Positions 46,825 through 57,898 of a stretch of DNA of 64,000 nucleotides are shown here, in pieces. The notes beneath the pieces were generated by a model. That model searched no databases. It was not told the origin of the DNA and saw nothing but the letters and a program-made list of their open reading frames with translations. The first letter of the stretch is position 1; every line of letters begins with the position of its first letter. Location: the NCBI GenBank assembly GCA_033816765.1, contig CM066290.1, positions 1,054,001-1,118,000 of the forward strand, given 5' to 3'. Source of the stretch: Nothopassalora personata. Lineage: Eukaryota; Ascomycota; Dothideomycetes; Mycosphaerellales; Mycosphaerellaceae. The translations under genes and the position numbers were made by a program.

Positions 46825-48156
46825 ATGGCCTCCATGGCGTCCACGGGCACTGTCACCTACCAGGACACGCTGGATTCGCAGTATATATCGAGCTCCCTTT
46901 CCAGCCTCTCGAGGTCCCGGAGCACGAACTCGCTGATCGTTCGGACGTACAAGCAGGCGACGCAGCTGTACCTCACCAAGCGATTCAAGGAGGCTTGGGA
47001 TACCATCGAGCCTATCGTATCCGCGCAACAGTCACCAGAAGCGCATGTCAATGGTGATGGAGATGCCTCGAGTCCCGCTCCTGTCGCGCAAAGCTCGAAG
47101 GGCACCCGGACGAAGGTCTGGGTCTTCTACATTACCCTGCTGCATTCGATAGTGCACATCGGGCCTGAAGAAGGAAGGAATACCTTTGGTTCAGCGCTGT
47201 GGAGGCAACTGGTTACGAAGGTTAGGGAAGGAACCATATGGGACGAAATCATTCGATTGGGCTATGGTGGAAGTGAAGGAGATGTCGATCCAGATGTTGT
47301 CGTGAACTTGGCAACTCTTCTCTCGAGCCATATGCAGAGCCAACAGCTCAATCAGCAGCATCTGGAGGCCTATCTCTCTGCGTCGGCGGACGCGGCGCAA
47401 CTAGCCTTCTACCACGATGGAACCGCAACGCCCCTGTCGAACAACACCTCCTCGCCGAAAGAGCTCACGACCCGTCTGAAGATCATCGAACTGTACGCTT
47501 TACATGTACTACCAGCTAACAACGAGTGGGAATATGCGCAGCAGTTCATTGAGATGAATGACATCCTGGACGACGAGCGACGTGAAGCATTCTTGCATGC
47601 TTTACAGAGTATCAAGGACGAGAAGGATGGGACTGCCCAGCGCGAGCGCGAATTGGAGGAACTGCGAGAGCGTGAGCTGGAAGAACAACGAGCAGCAGAA
47701 GAAGCGAAGCGAAGGGATGAGGAACGCCAAGAACAGGAGCGCAAGAAGGCCGCCGAAGCAGACAAGGCCCGCTCAAGCGGCTCTGCTGTCGCCAGTAATC
47801 CGCGACCTGTCAACGGTGCATCGTCCAACGGCAGATCAGGAATCGGTGACCAAAAGTCTCCTGGACAACCGACTCCTAAATCCTCCAAACCGCAGAAGAA
47901 GGCACGCGTCCAGCCGCGGAGCTTGTACAGCCGGGCGTCTCATGTATTGCATAACTTCCAACACATGATATTGCAGGCTGGGCGCAACGTGACGGGGAAC
48001 AGCATAGTGCTTTTGCGATTCGTCATGTTCATGCTCGCGTTGGTCCTGGTTATGGCCCGGAGAGACATCCGGGAGCGACTGAAGCGGGCTTTGCACACCA
48101 GCTTGGAGAAGATAAAGTCAACGGTCGGCATGGGTGTGAAAGTTTCGTATGTATAG
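46825..48156 (+). CDS. pex26: Peroxin 26 (fungal Pex26), tail-anchored peroxisomal protein
   Basis: A single-exon protein of 443 residues from the first plausible ATG (MASMASTGTV). The N-terminal helical half has the fungal Pex26 pattern: YKQATQLYLTKRFKEAWDTIEPIV, KVWVFYITLLHSIVHIGPEEG, VTKVREGTIWDEIIRLGYGG, DVVVNLATLLSSH and NEWEYAQQFI. A charged Glu/Arg coiled coil follows. One membrane span lies near the C-terminus (LLRFVMFMLALVLVMA) with a short basic tail, as in tail-anchored Pex15/Pex26 proteins. It docks the Pex1-Pex6 AAA ATPase on the peroxisome to recycle the import receptor Pex5. No defects seen. Confidence 0.88.
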   Translation: MASMASTGTVTYQDTLDSQYISSSLSSLSRSRSTNSLIVRTYKQATQLYLTKRFKEAWDTIEPIVSAQQSPEAHVNGDGDASSPAPVAQSSKGTRTKVWVFYITLLHSIVHIGPEEGRNTFGSALWRQLVTKVREGTIWDEIIRLGYGGSEGDVDPDVVVNLATLLSSHMQSQQLNQQHLEAYLSASADAAQLAFYHDGTATPLSNNTSSPKELTTRLKIIELYALHVLPANNEWEYAQQFIEMNDILDDERREAFLHALQSIKDEKDGTAQRERELEELRERELEEQRAAEEAKRRDEERQEQERKKAAEADKARSSGSAVASNPRPVNGASSNGRSGIGDQKSPGQPTPKSSKPQKKARVQPRSLYSRASHVLHNFQHMILQAGRNVTGNSIVLLRFVMFMLALVLVMARRDIRERLKRALHTSLEKIKSTVGMGVKVSYV

Positions 48157-50781
48157 CACACCATGACCGCGGTCTGTCCCTCTGAAATAGTGGATGAAGC
48201 TCTGCAGTACGACGTTGATAATTTGTTCAAGTCATGCGTACGGTGCGTGAGGTTTTGATACAGTCGCGCGAGTGCAGGCACGTTGACCCTGTTCGTAGAC
48301 GGACAGGTGCCAGCCGTCGTCACTTCCAATCTCGACATGCATAGCGAACATGCGGACAGCGCCGCCTTGTCACACCTGCAGGGCCATCTTCAACATCGAA
48401 GGATGCATCGTCGATGCGACAAATGCTAGAGCAAGATTCGAGCTTGCACACTCGAAATCGTTCCAAATCTCTAATAATACGCCTCATGAAAGATGCTTTC
48501 ACCAGCTGCAAGTGCAGGTGCTGTCCGGGGCCAGAACCTTCCGAAATTCATTCATCGCCGGGCGGGGGGAACGAATTCCGTCTCTGCATGATGAACACCT
48601 GAGTGAGAGTCGACCTAGGTTCATTGATCACTAATCGTCCAAACATGCAACTTTACACACTCAGAGAGGGAGGGATGCGACCAAGAAGCTTCCCATCTTC
48701 ACCTTGTTGAAATCTCGATGCCTCGTGCAGACCATGACGTGATGTGATCTAAACGTCAGGACATGCAGATAACTGTAGTAGTACAGCGTACCGGGACGAC
48801 CCAATCACCGTTTCGCTGCAGCACGAACGTCCGCCGCGCCTTCAGACTCATCAGAAAATTACCATTTGCAGGTTTCACGACTACTGCTGTCCTACCTGCA
48901 CAGCCCTGCCCTAACCAAGTGATGGTCGACAAAAGGCCAAGGAAAGCACCGACTTAGCCGGAGAGGTCGGAAGCATCGCCTTGATGAGACCTCACCCGGC
49001 CAAAGTTCAAGCGCGCCGAAGCTTGATTGTCAGACTTGCACTAGCCGTCCAGATGACTTCTACAGAGACGAGCCGGAGCTTGGGACCTGTATCTAGAAGC
49101 TCCTCATTACTTCCCCTGCCCCTCAATTCGCCGCCGTACCCCCAACGTGTCACCGTCTGATTTGATGGGCCCATACACTCTAGATTGCACCTCCGAACAT
49201 CTGACCATATGTTTACTTAGCCGCGAGTGACTGTACGAGCGCAGAGGCTTGAGCCTCGATCCGCACGAGTGCTCGAACTGCCTGCAAGGCCAGTTGTTGC
49301 ACCTCAACGCAGTCAAAGTTGACTTCTCGACATTGGTGGGATTCGATTGAGATCTAATGTGCAGCTAGGGGGATATCGGCGAACTAGGGGTGAGGGAAGT
49401 ATCGAGGCTAGAAGCTGGACAGAGGCGGGAGGATGAAGCTCCATAACCTCTCTCAAATAGCCAAAGGCCTGGAGCCAGATCGTGCCGTCTAGTAGGGCAA
49501 ACTTCTCGGCTCTCGAGCGCTAGATGCCCCGAGATCATCAGGCCTGCAGTGGTGTGTAAAAGATAGGCATCGGGCGACATCGTGGAGAATCGACACGTGG
49601 ATGATGCCCCATCATGGCGCCATCTACCGGGCGGTTTGGGCAGCAGTAATGGGTAGTTGGTGACTTTGTGCTCCCTCACCTCGTGGCAGCCACTGTGCAG
49701 ACAAGATGCCTACCTGCACTGGTAGGCATCTGCGGCGGTCTCTTTCGCCGTCGGAAGCCTCGAAATTTCGGAGTCGGCTGCGAAGTCCGACCACCCGCAG
49801 TATTCGTTTTCCTCTTCTCTCGTCTCACCCGCTCTCGAAGAATCAATGTTGAGTAGCTTGTGCCTGCATATGCCGGCCCGGATATCTAACTTTTGAGATC
49901 CCATCATCAATCCCTGCTCGCATATTTCATTCGGTCGATAAGGCCCCAGGCTACGTACTCTTTTCCTGCTTTCAGTGAAAGCACTTCTTCTCCGTGCCTA
50001 TTCTCTGAGCAGCAGTCTTCTAAGAGAGGCTGATGGAGAAGTTGATGCTCGCTCTTCGCTCAACACGCTGTGACCGTAGGACATAGCAGTAAACTCAATG
50101 AAGCTCTACAGCCGTAGAGCCTGTTTGCAATAGAGTTGAAGACAGCACGGCCCGATGGATGCCGAAGGCATGCCGTGCGATCGGCGCTGGGTTTATTGCA
50201 GGTTGTCTCGATCATATGGCGTATCTAGTATCTCCATATGTGGGACAAGCTGACATGGTCCTGTTAGTGAATGCGAAACTGTAAGCGAAGGCACCGTTCC
50301 ACCGCTGCTTATTTCACAGATGTCCCGTCCCAGATCGCGATAGATCTCTCTCTTCTTCATCGAGTAGTGCCTCTTCCCCGGCGTCTACTGCAGGCGGCAA
50401 GGGCACGGCAGGGCACGGCACGGAACCACATCCGAAGCAGTGAAGAGATATACTACTCTACCGACCTTGGACTTAGCTGCATGGCGAATCCTCCAAAGCT
50501 CTAGCTTATGCTCGCTGTGGCTGCCTTCGCTTGCACAGCCCAGAGGTGCGCGTCTCACTAGCGTCCCACCTGGTTGTTCAATTGATGCTGGGTCGCGTCT
50601 CAGCCTTCATGGTTGCACAACACTCGGTGGCTCCCCCGAAATCGAAGGCGCTACTTCCGGAGCCATCACAGTAAATATTATTGCCTCAGGCCTAAGCACC
50701 TTTACGGCCTGCTGCAAACCCAGCTCTCTTGGACGAAAGTGGACAGCCTCAAGGGTATCCTCAGACAGTGACCCACGCTGT
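48157..50781. other. 2.6 kb gene-poor region
   Basis: Downstream of pex26. It contains an inverted repeat (49704-49731) and a short GGCACGGCA iteration near 50400-50422. The open frame leading into the next gene extends back to about 50440, but its upstream part looks noncoding. Confidence 0.45.
49704..49731. repeat. Perfect inverted repeat, 11-bp arms, 6-nt loop
   Basis: AGATGCCTACC, six bases (TGCACT), GGTAGGCATCT. It lies in gene-free DNA between pex26 and the next gene. Confidence 0.8.
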
Positions 50782-51459
50782 ATGCCAATTTATACGGAGA
50801 CCAGCATGGAAGCGAGAGCAGACTCGCAGCAGCAATCTGCTGTAAATGCGTACACACTCCGGCGGCATCCCGAGGGATCGGGCAGGATCCCAATCTCGAT
50901 GCTATTAACGACCTTACCGGAGACATCTCCTTGCAGGCCGGTGGTGCATCCGTACAGGGCGGACAGCCGCAGCAGTTCCTCCAGCACAGGGGACATTCGG
51001 CGGGGTTCGAGCATAACGACCTCGCCGTACGGCAAGTCCCCTACAATGGACACCATCCTCAACGGCAGTACGCCACGTAACCCATACGCCAATAGTCGAC
51101 CTTACGGTAGTCCCGAAATGGACGCATATCCTCATTCACCCGAGACTCATGGCATAGGACGGCGGCCGCGAGCGCCCAGGCCATCTTACAGCGAAGAACA
51201 GAAGTTCTTCATCATGTACACCCGGATCGTGCGCGATCTGAGCTGGCCCGAGATTGAGGATGAGTTTGAGAGGTTCTTCGGATCGAGGTCGAAGGGAGGG
51301 TTGACTTCAGTGTACTACCGAGTGCGACGAGATTGGGGACTCTTGGAGGTTCTGAAGAGCGGTGCGAATTCGTATGCCGCCGACTGCAGAGAAGTGGAAA
51401 GGCGTGCGATGAACTTTTCGGCGGAGTTCCTGGGCCAGATCGGATACCTCGTCAGTTGA
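50782..51459 (+). CDS. Fungal protein with SANT/HTH-like domain
   Basis: The C-terminal block is strongly protein-like: YSEEQKFFIMYTRIVRDLSW, PEIEDEFERFFG, then RGGLTS-type SKGGLTSVYYRVRRDWG. It resembles the helix-turn-helix (SANT/Myb-like) domain of small Pezizomycotina regulators, whose function is unknown to me. A conserved-looking stretch RRHPEGSGRIPISMLLTTLP lies nearer the start. I place the start at 50782 or, more likely, at 50806 (MEARADSQQQ). The open frame continues upstream to about 50440, but that part has leader-like composition. Single exon; ends at a TGA. Confidence 0.68.
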   Translation: MPIYTETSMEARADSQQQSAVNAYTLRRHPEGSGRIPISMLLTTLPETSPCRPVVHPYRADSRSSSSSTGDIRRGSSITTSPYGKSPTMDTILNGSTPRNPYANSRPYGSPEMDAYPHSPETHGIGRRPRAPRPSYSEEQKFFIMYTRIVRDLSWPEIEDEFERFFGSRSKGGLTSVYYRVRRDWGLLEVLKSGANSYAADCREVERRAMNFSAEFLGQIGYLVS

Positions 51460-51864
51460 GCTCGGTGAAGCATGCTCAAACAGCATCGTGAAGAGGGGCT
51501 TTCCCTTGACTGCCACAATACCCACCAAAACAGCGCAACTGGAGATGCAGTCTCGCTGGTGCCACTTGCCAGCACACGCTTCCGTGTTAACCATTATCTT
51601 TTGCCAGAGGCTGGTCCCTCCACTAAAAGCATTCATTGGCAGCGAACACAGGCGTTCGGCGTGACATGGAGATACTGCGAGAATAGACCTTCAGAGCTAT
51701 GCTCCGTGCTCGAGCCGATCTGCGAAACTTGTTCGGGCGGGACAGAACGGGAGATGAGAACGAAATGAATTGACGGCCGCGGCAGGAGGTATGACTGTGT
51801 TATGGAAGGTCGGATTCGGGCGGCAGGACGCGAAGTGCGTATATATAGTTCCGATAGTACAACG
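51460..51864. other. Convergent intergenic space
   Basis: Holds the 3' ends of the HTH-like gene and of the Iwr1 gene; nothing else seen. Confidence 0.45.
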
Positions 51865-53028
51865 CTAACCTTCTTCATCGTCCACACCCTCTACCGCACC
51901 TGAAAGGTACTTCGAGAACTTGTCCGGAGTCTTCTTGCGCCATGGGTTCATCTGCCGCTCGTACTCGTCATCGCTGAAGTTTCCAGTGTCAGCGTCCCAT
52001 TCCTCGTCGTCTGATCCGTGAGCACGATAGCCATAGGCATTGCGATTGTACTCGTCGTCCGAAGCAACTTCGTCATCAGGATAGTCGGCGCCATACCAGT
52101 CCTCGGCATTCTCGTCGTCTTCATCGCTGTCCCAGTCCTTGTCACTGGGTTCGTCTTCAATGTAAGTCTCCCATGCAGCTTGGTCTTCTTCAGTGATGAC
52201 TAGGTAGCCCACATTCCCACCAGAACCTTGAGCATCCACTTGAGCCGTTCCAGCTTCTGGGACTGGAGCCAGGACATAGGTGTCATAGACATAGTCGGCG
52301 TCATCATCCATTTCCATATCAATCTCTTTGTGGAGGTCAAGTGTCGCTTTGCCCGTAATCCTCTGCTGGTGCAACTCTCGACTCCGTTGTGGTGGAAGCT
52401 TGGGCTTCGCAGTCACCTTTGGCTTTAGAGGCAGTTGTTCCTTGGCTGCCTCCTCCATGGCAAACTGATTGAGCGAGTCTGCCACTGCGGCCATAGCAGG
52501 CTCCGCTGTGCTGGCGCTGGGGATGCGTGGCGCAGGCTGTCCACCCACGCGGACAGCAGATCCTCTGCCTGGCCGCTTCAGACTGTCGACTGCAGAGGCA
52601 TCTGCCCCATCGTTCCTTCCATTCTCAACCATCTTGAGCAGATCGTCCGCGTTCTTCTTGCCTCGGCGCTCGATGAAAGTAGCGATGCCATCTTCCTTGT
52701 CCTTGACCTTGCGTTTCTTGATACCACCTTCCTCATTGCTCGGTCGCTTCAGGTGAAATATTCGGCGCTCTTTGGTGGAGCTTGCAACGGGATCCAGTCC
52801 TCTACCTGAGACATGTGAAGACGTGACACGTGAGGTCGCTGGCTGGCTGGCTCCAGTTCCCCCATCGAATAGCCCGTCTTGCGCAGCGTTTCTGATGTCC
52901 TTCTTGAGCACGTAGTGTACATCTTGCGTGTGCTGTCTCTTGCCCGGCCGCTCTACCAACAATGCGTCCGGCGCCAGCTCATCGTGCCTCCGCTTGATGC
53001 GCACAACGTCGGGACCCGGTCCCGACAT
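51865..53028 (-). CDS. iwr1: Iwr1-like RNA polymerase II nuclear import factor
   Basis: A 387-residue single-exon protein. The C-terminal third carries the Iwr1 domain: DYVYDTYVLAP, then a strongly acidic run with NAEDWYGADYPDDEV and DDEYNRNAYGYR. The N-terminus has basic clusters (IKRRHDEL, GIKKRKVKDK), and yeast Iwr1 has a bipartite nuclear localisation signal there. Iwr1 binds assembled RNA polymerase II in the cytoplasm, carries it into the nucleus, and is re-exported. Charge pattern and domain order agree with the family. No introns or defects. Confidence 0.9.
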   Translation of the reverse strand: MSGPGPDVVRIKRRHDELAPDALLVERPGKRQHTQDVHYVLKKDIRNAAQDGLFDGGTGASQPATSRVTSSHVSGRGLDPVASSTKERRIFHLKRPSNEEGGIKKRKVKDKEDGIATFIERRGKKNADDLLKMVENGRNDGADASAVDSLKRPGRGSAVRVGGQPAPRIPSASTAEPAMAAVADSLNQFAMEEAAKEQLPLKPKVTAKPKLPPQRSRELHQQRITGKATLDLHKEIDMEMDDDADYVYDTYVLAPVPEAGTAQVDAQGSGGNVGYLVITEEDQAAWETYIEDEPSDKDWDSDEDDENAEDWYGADYPDDEVASDDEYNRNAYGYRAHGSDDEEWDADTGNFSDDEYERQMNPWRKKTPDKFSKYLSGAVEGVDDEEG

Positions 53029-53463
53029 GCTTTGGCTGTGGCTGTCGAGTCGCGTGGAGGAAAGGCTGCTGAGTGGTACAGTTGCGGTGCCCTTAGGGCT
53101 GTCCCCTCAAAACGTGTCGTTCGCGTGCGCTATTGCAGGTGGGTGGTCGCGGCGCGGTCGGTGATGAGTGAAAAGTTCGGGAGCAAGTTCTCAAACAATG
53201 AATCAACATGCAGGTACATTTACTAGCGTCTCGCACGGGCCTGGGAGCTTTGTGTCATCATGCAGCTACCCCGCCGTCTCCATTCACTTTCACGTCTTCG
53301 AGTCAGAAAATTATGACGGCGCATACATTCACGAACAACACTGTTGTGAGTACATGCCAGCTATTCATGATGTCTGCCCTGCAACTTGCAACCCTACAAC
53401 CGACTCTTCGCCCTACACACCGTCAGCCATGGCCCCCCTCTCACCAAACACAGCAACTCATAC
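53029..53463. other. Intergenic
   Basis: Upstream of Iwr1 (minus) and downstream of the RidA gene (minus). Nothing recognisable. Confidence 0.45.
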
Positions 53464-53908
53464 CTACGGCAACACAGCAATACACTCAATCTCCACATCC
53501 GTCCCCAGAGGAAGCTGCTTAGCAGCCACACAAGTCCTGCAAGGCTTCGTCTCTCCCCAGTACTGCTTGTAAACCTCATTCATCTCGCTGAAATTCTTCA
53601 TGTCGTCGATGAAAACGTTCACCTTGACCACGTTCTCGATGCTGGTGCCTGCAGCCTGGAGGACGGAGGTGAGGTTCTTGATGCATTGGTGCTGCATCTT
53701 TTGTTAGATCTGCCCATGTGTGTGGCTGCTTCGTAGCTTGACCTACAGTTCTGTCGGCAACAGATCCCTCAATTAGCTTGTTTGTGGCTGGATCCATGCC
53801 GATCGAGCCGGAGCAGTAGACTGTGCCATTGGCGACGATGGCTTGGCTGTAGATGCCAGGTAATGGCTTTGGTGCGTTTTCGGTGAGGACGGCTTGCTTG
53901 GGAGACAT
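53464..53908 (-). CDS. RidA/YER057c/UK114 family enamine-imine deaminase
   Basis: Exons 53747-53908 and 53464-53697 flank a 49-nt intron (GTAGGT donor, CTAAC, AAAG acceptor), giving 131 residues, normal for the family. Blocks seen are PGIYSQAIVANGTVYCSGSI, NVVKVNVFIDDMKNFSEMNEVYKQYW and LPLGTDVEIECIAV. RidA proteins form trimers and hydrolyse reactive 2-aminoacrylate-type enamines made by PLP enzymes. The catalytic Arg of the family fits the CRTCV position before LPLG. The start ATG gives a compact cytosolic form; I saw no in-frame upstream ATG that would add a mitochondrial leader. Part of the intron is open in frame, so careless gene calling would read through it. Confidence 0.85.
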
Positions 53909-54231
53909 TGCGAAAATTGTATGGTAGTGGTGAGCTGAGTCGTCTGCGAACGAAAGAATTATTGTACAGTAGTATCTGCATGTGATATGCAGGGCGTGGT
54001 GGATCTTAGTAATCCTTGTCAAAGGCGGGCAAGAGCTTTGGCCGTGGCGGTCGCGGCAAGTGGTGGAGAAGCTTGCCTTTATCGCAACATGAGAGCAGTG
54101 ATAAGATATGGCTTACGTTATGGCATACCATGACAGGTAAAATACAGCATGCTTCTAGTACTCTCGAAGGCGAATTCCGGCTATATCAGGTGAAGTACAG
54201 ATCGCTCACGAAAGATAACACAAAGCAGGTT
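53909..54231. other. Intergenic
   Basis: Upstream of the RidA gene and downstream of the uncharacterised gene. Nothing seen. Confidence 0.4.
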
Positions 54232-55761
54232 TCAGTCCTTCCAACCCGTACCTGGGCCGACCTCACCTTGCTTCGCCTTGCCCTTCGCCTTCTGGCCACG
54301 CTGGTTCCGACAACGTGGAGTTGGCTGTCCGTCCTTGTTTCCAGCTTGCTTCGTGTTCTGATCAGCGGCGGTAGCGTCAGATGAGGCTTCCTGCGGTGCT
54401 TCGGTCTTGCCGCCGTTGACGGTGCCACCAATTCGCTCCCACTCCCGCTGTCTGCGCTCGGCCGGCTGCTCGCGCTGTCTGGCCTCGCGGCGGACGCGCC
54501 ATTCTTCGAGAATGACAGCAAAAGCCGCATCAAGCTTCTCGTTGCCGGGCTGTTGCAAGAATGCCTCAACCTCTTCGACCTCGGCCGCACTGTAGGCACG
54601 TCTCCTCCTGAAGTGTTCCATGGAGTTGATGCAGCGGATGAGAACAGGGTCGTCGGCGGGAAGCCAGCCAGCGAGTCGCTTGAAGGTGCTATGCATTGTC
54701 AGCGGTTCCTTAACGGCGGTTGGGCCGAATCGAACGTACCTTTTTTCGAGAGGAGCTGCCGACACGCGCTGAGCGATTTCCCTGCGGAGCCTGGCAACCT
54801 TGCCCCATGGTCGGAGCTCGAATGCCAGTGCTGCTTGGTAGAAGTCGATGAGACCGGTCAGTTTGATCTCTTTCAGCCTAGGTGGAGCGTAGTCGATGAG
54901 CTCCTTGTCACTCGACTCGTTGTCCTTCATCCACTTCATCGTGAAATCCAAAGCTTCCGTTGAGGGCATCTCCACGACGTCGAGCTTGAGCTGCAGCGTC
55001 CTCTTCGTCATGTGCGGTCTAGCATGGGCGAGCGAGACGGGTGCGGTACGGAACGCCTTGTCTCCTGCTTGTGACTTCTCCCCTGATGACTTCGACTTGC
55101 TGCTGGTATGTCCTGATGCAGCCTTGTTCTCAGCAGCGTTCGCATCGTCAGCCCAGTCAACATTTGAGGCGACTTTTGGAGAAGAGGTTGGAGTGGCCTT
55201 CGAGGAAATTACTTGAGTGGCCTCCTGCGGCCTAGGGAAGACTCTCTTGGGGATCTCCGAGAAGCGCGCGAGGAGTTTCAGGGGAATTGAGCCTACGAAT
55301 TCATGTCCGCTGTAGACATCGACCTTTGGACCAGGACTCTGTTTGGGTCTAGAGGAGCCCTCACCATCGCGCTTTGCAGTGAACTTCGACTTATAGCCGA
55401 TCTTAAGAGTCTCACCGTCCATGGTCTGCACCGTGTAAAGTGGATGATGAAGGTAGCCAAACTCTGGATAGTAATATAGCGGATGCTGCGTCCAGTATGG
55501 ATACTGGTGCCAGAAAGGTTCTGTGGTCTGCGGTGGTGCTTTGTGGTGCGGATGCCCGAAGAGGCGATGTTGGTCCTGTTGTGCTGGAGGTGGTTGCGGT
55601 TGCGGTAGTTGTCGCTGATGTCGTTGTTGTTGTGTTGTTGTTGGAGTAGACAAGCGAAATCGAGAAGTGCTTATATGTGCTTTGAACATCTCGCGAAGCG
55701 TCGGTGAAGCGCGGTCGCCACTAGTGGTCTGTGAGCCTGTGATGCGATGTTCCATGATCAT
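54232..55761 (-). CDS. Uncharacterised fungal protein (about 492-509 residues)
   Basis: I do not recognise a named domain. The N-terminus is Gln/Pro/His/Tyr-rich and disordered (residues 40-110). A segment reading DVYSGHEFVGSIPLKLLARF (about 148-167), followed later by TEALDFTMKWMKDN and LIDFYQAALAFELRP, has the feel of fungal BTB/POZ-like proteins, where a beta strand and a helix precede such helices; this is only a suggestion. The C-terminus is Arg/Glu-rich then Lys/Gly-rich. A 51-nt segment (54689-54739) has a GTACGT donor, GCTGAC branch point and CATAG acceptor and no in-frame stop. Removing it joins PLEK to STFKRLAGW without gap, so I favour two exons and 492 residues. Confidence 0.65.
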   Translation of the reverse strand: MIMEHRITGSQTTSGDRASPTLREMFKAHISTSRFRLSTPTTTQQQRHQRQLPQPQPPPAQQDQHRLFGHPHHKAPPQTTEPFWHQYPYWTQHPLYYYPEFGYLHHPLYTVQTMDGETLKIGYKSKFTAKRDGEGSSRPKQSPGPKVDVYSGHEFVGSIPLKLLARFSEIPKRVFPRPQEATQVISSKATPTSSPKVASNVDWADDANAAENKAASGHTSSKSKSSGEKSQAGDKAFRTAPVSLAHARPHMTKRTLQLKLDVVEMPSTEALDFTMKWMKDNESSDKELIDYAPPRLKEIKLTGLIDFYQAALAFELRPWGKVARLRREIAQRVSAAPLEKRYVRFGPTAVKEPLTMHSTFKRLAGWLPADDPVLIRCINSMEHFRRRRAYSAAEVEEVEAFLQQPGNEKLDAAFAVILEEWRVRREARQREQPAERRQREWERIGGTVNGGKTEAPQEASSDATAADQNTKQAGNKDGQPTPRCRNQRGQKAKGKAKQGEVGPGTGWKD

Positions 55762-56056
55762 TCACCGTGCTTGGACAGTCAGCGATGGCCCCAGAAGTGC
55801 TATATAAGGCAGGGTGACGGGCAGAAACGGCGTTATCGTGCTTGTGTCGTGGCTAGCCGTTCACCACGTTGTCGATATTTATATTGTGAACCATCCGCGA
55901 TCGCATTCACTGATACTGCTTATGACGCCAGCGGCCTGTATGTGGCAGTAGCAAGCGCGGGAGGAGCGACCAGCCCTTCATCGTTCACTACTGGTTTGCT
56001 CCCCCCAAAGCAAACAGTCCAGCCCTGGAAATCGCTTCAAGGACAGCGTGTGCAGG

Positions 56057-57634
56057 TTAGCCAAGGAACCTCTTGATCTCACCACCAACACCCTCAAGAT
56101 CAAGCAAGAACGTATCATGGCCAAACAACGAACGATCTTCACCAAGCTCAACATGAGTCACGCTGCGATTGCCGACACGCCTAAGCGTCTCCGCAATCTC
56201 ACGCTGCTGCCATGCTGGGAACAGGATGTCGGATGCCACGCCGAGCACAAGTGTTGGGATATCGCGTAGTGGTAGCAGACCTTTTATGAGATCCTCAGGC
56301 GGCGCTGACGACTGCGTGGGCTGATGCGAGTCCGACAGATTGGCTGCCATCATATCTGCTGAAGACTCCTGCTCCTGGTATGGCTCGTCTGGTAGGCTCA
56401 ATGTGCAGCGATCTTCTTTCGCTTGCTCAAGGAAGGCGCCTTGCAATCTGTCGGCATTTGATTTGCGTCTTTCAGTAGTGGCCTCTTGGAGGTGTGCTCC
56501 GAGATCGAACAGGTCCATCGCTTTGCTCACGTAGAGCAAGCTGTTCGCATCGTATTCTAGACACCACTTCTCGCCCGCGTGATCAAGGTATGTTTCGATG
56601 AGGAAGTCAGGGCAGAGCGCTGGTGGTTTGCTAGCATCTGCACGCTGTCTACCGAAACGTTTCTCCCATTCGGGACCAGATCTGTAAGTAATGGTGGCGA
56701 TTTCGCGGGCCAGCTTCATGCCAGTGTGTGGCGGAATGCCTTTGTAGTAGTTGCCTCGCGTCTTGGCCCAGTTCGGATCGTTCATCAGCACTTGTCGCTG
56801 TGTGTGCCGCATGGCGATACTGTATGGGTGACTTCTAGCACACCCCGAAACGGACACGATCTTGCCCACTCGCTCGTTGTCCAATACACCAGCAGCGAGA
56901 GACTGCATGCCGCCCATGCTGCATCCCACACTAGCGTACAGCTTGCCAATGCCCATCGCGTCTAGCAGTCTGAACTGCGCACGAACCATGTCTTGCATCG
57001 TTAAGATTGGAAAGCTGGTACCATAGTGTTCTCCACTGGTTGGGTTCTTGCTACTCGGGCCAGTGCTACCATAGCATCCTCCAAGCACATTGGTGCATAC
57101 CACAAAGTACTTGTTGGTATCAAGAGGAGCTCCCGGGCCAATGAACTTCTCCCACCAGCCTGGCTTTGGATTTGCCTCTGTGCTGTGGGCATGACTGCTC
57201 GCCGAAAGGCCAGTATGTAGCAGGATTGCGTTGCTCTTGTCCGCATTCAACGTACCCCATCCTTCCCATGCTATGTCGAACTCAGACAACACACCTCCCC
57301 AGTCGAGGAGAAAGGGCTCAGTTGAGTGGAAGACCTCGGTCTTGCCAGCAGTATACGACGGTTCCGGACCAGACAATGATCGCTTCGTGTTTAGCTGTCT
57401 CGTGCGGTCTTCCTGACTATCGAGGCACGGGAAGGACAATTGCGGATTCGAAATCGAGGAGCCAGCGGGAGTGTCATCCTGTATCGGTCGTGCTGCGAAT
57501 GCTTGAGCAGGTCGCGTGGCATTTCGAGATATTGTTCGTTGTTGTGCAGCAGCAAATCGTCCTCTCGGGTTCGTCTTTCGCAGAGCTTTCGGAGCCTGTC
57601 TCGCCCAGCTGTTCAAGGTTCGTGAGGCACTCAT
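56057..57634 (-). CDS. Serine/homoserine O-acetyltransferase, alpha/beta-hydrolase type, mitochondrial
   Basis: A 525-residue single-exon protein. The first ~45 residues are Arg/Ala/Ser-rich without acidic residues (a mitochondrial targeting pattern). The acyltransferase core shows [23 protein letters not shown], the nucleophile elbow [12 protein letters not shown] (Ser239), ASDILFP (catalytic Asp) and FGHDTFLLD (catalytic His). Length and presequence match the Aspergillus nidulans CysA/fission yeast Cys2 group, which makes O-acetylserine for cysteine synthesis; the related Met2 group acetylates homoserine. I favour the serine enzyme because of the presequence, but sequence by eye cannot settle it. 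A ~50-residue low-complexity insert lies before the C-terminal strand. No defects. Confidence 0.85.
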   Translation of the reverse strand: MSASRTLNSWARQAPKALRKTNPRGRFAAAQQRTISRNATRPAQAFAARPIQDDTPAGSSISNPQLSFPCLDSQEDRTRQLNTKRSLSGPEPSYTAGKTEVFHSTEPFLLDWGGVLSEFDIAWEGWGTLNADKSNAILLHTGLSASSHAHSTEANPKPGWWEKFIGPGAPLDTNKYFVVCTNVLGGCYGSTGPSSKNPTSGEHYGTSFPILTMQDMVRAQFRLLDAMGIGKLYASVGCSMGGMQSLAAGVLDNERVGKIVSVSGCARSHPYSIAMRHTQRQVLMNDPNWAKTRGNYYKGIPPHTGMKLAREIATITYRSGPEWEKRFGRQRADASKPPALCPDFLIETYLDHAGEKWCLEYDANSLLYVSKAMDLFDLGAHLQEATTERRKSNADRLQGAFLEQAKEDRCTLSLPDEPYQEQESSADMMAANLSDSHQPTQSSAPPEDLIKGLLPLRDIPTLVLGVASDILFPAWQQREIAETLRRVGNRSVTHVELGEDRSLFGHDTFLLDLEGVGGEIKRFLG

Positions 57635-57898
57635 GTTGTGCTCTATCCTTCAACAGTCCATCTACGAAGTCGAAGTAACCTCAAGCATTCCTTGTGTCAC
57701 AATGAGACCACAGCAGAGGGCCAAGGGCACGTCAAAAACAATCTCGAAACCATTACTCATCGGTTTTACCAATATCGGCGCTACCTAGGTACGTTTCAAG
57801 CACGCCATGTAGGGCTGAAAGCGGTGTAAACAAGGGTTACAGTATTCTGCCAGTGCATCGAGCCGACGCCTCGATTCCTGAGTACACATCTATTTATT

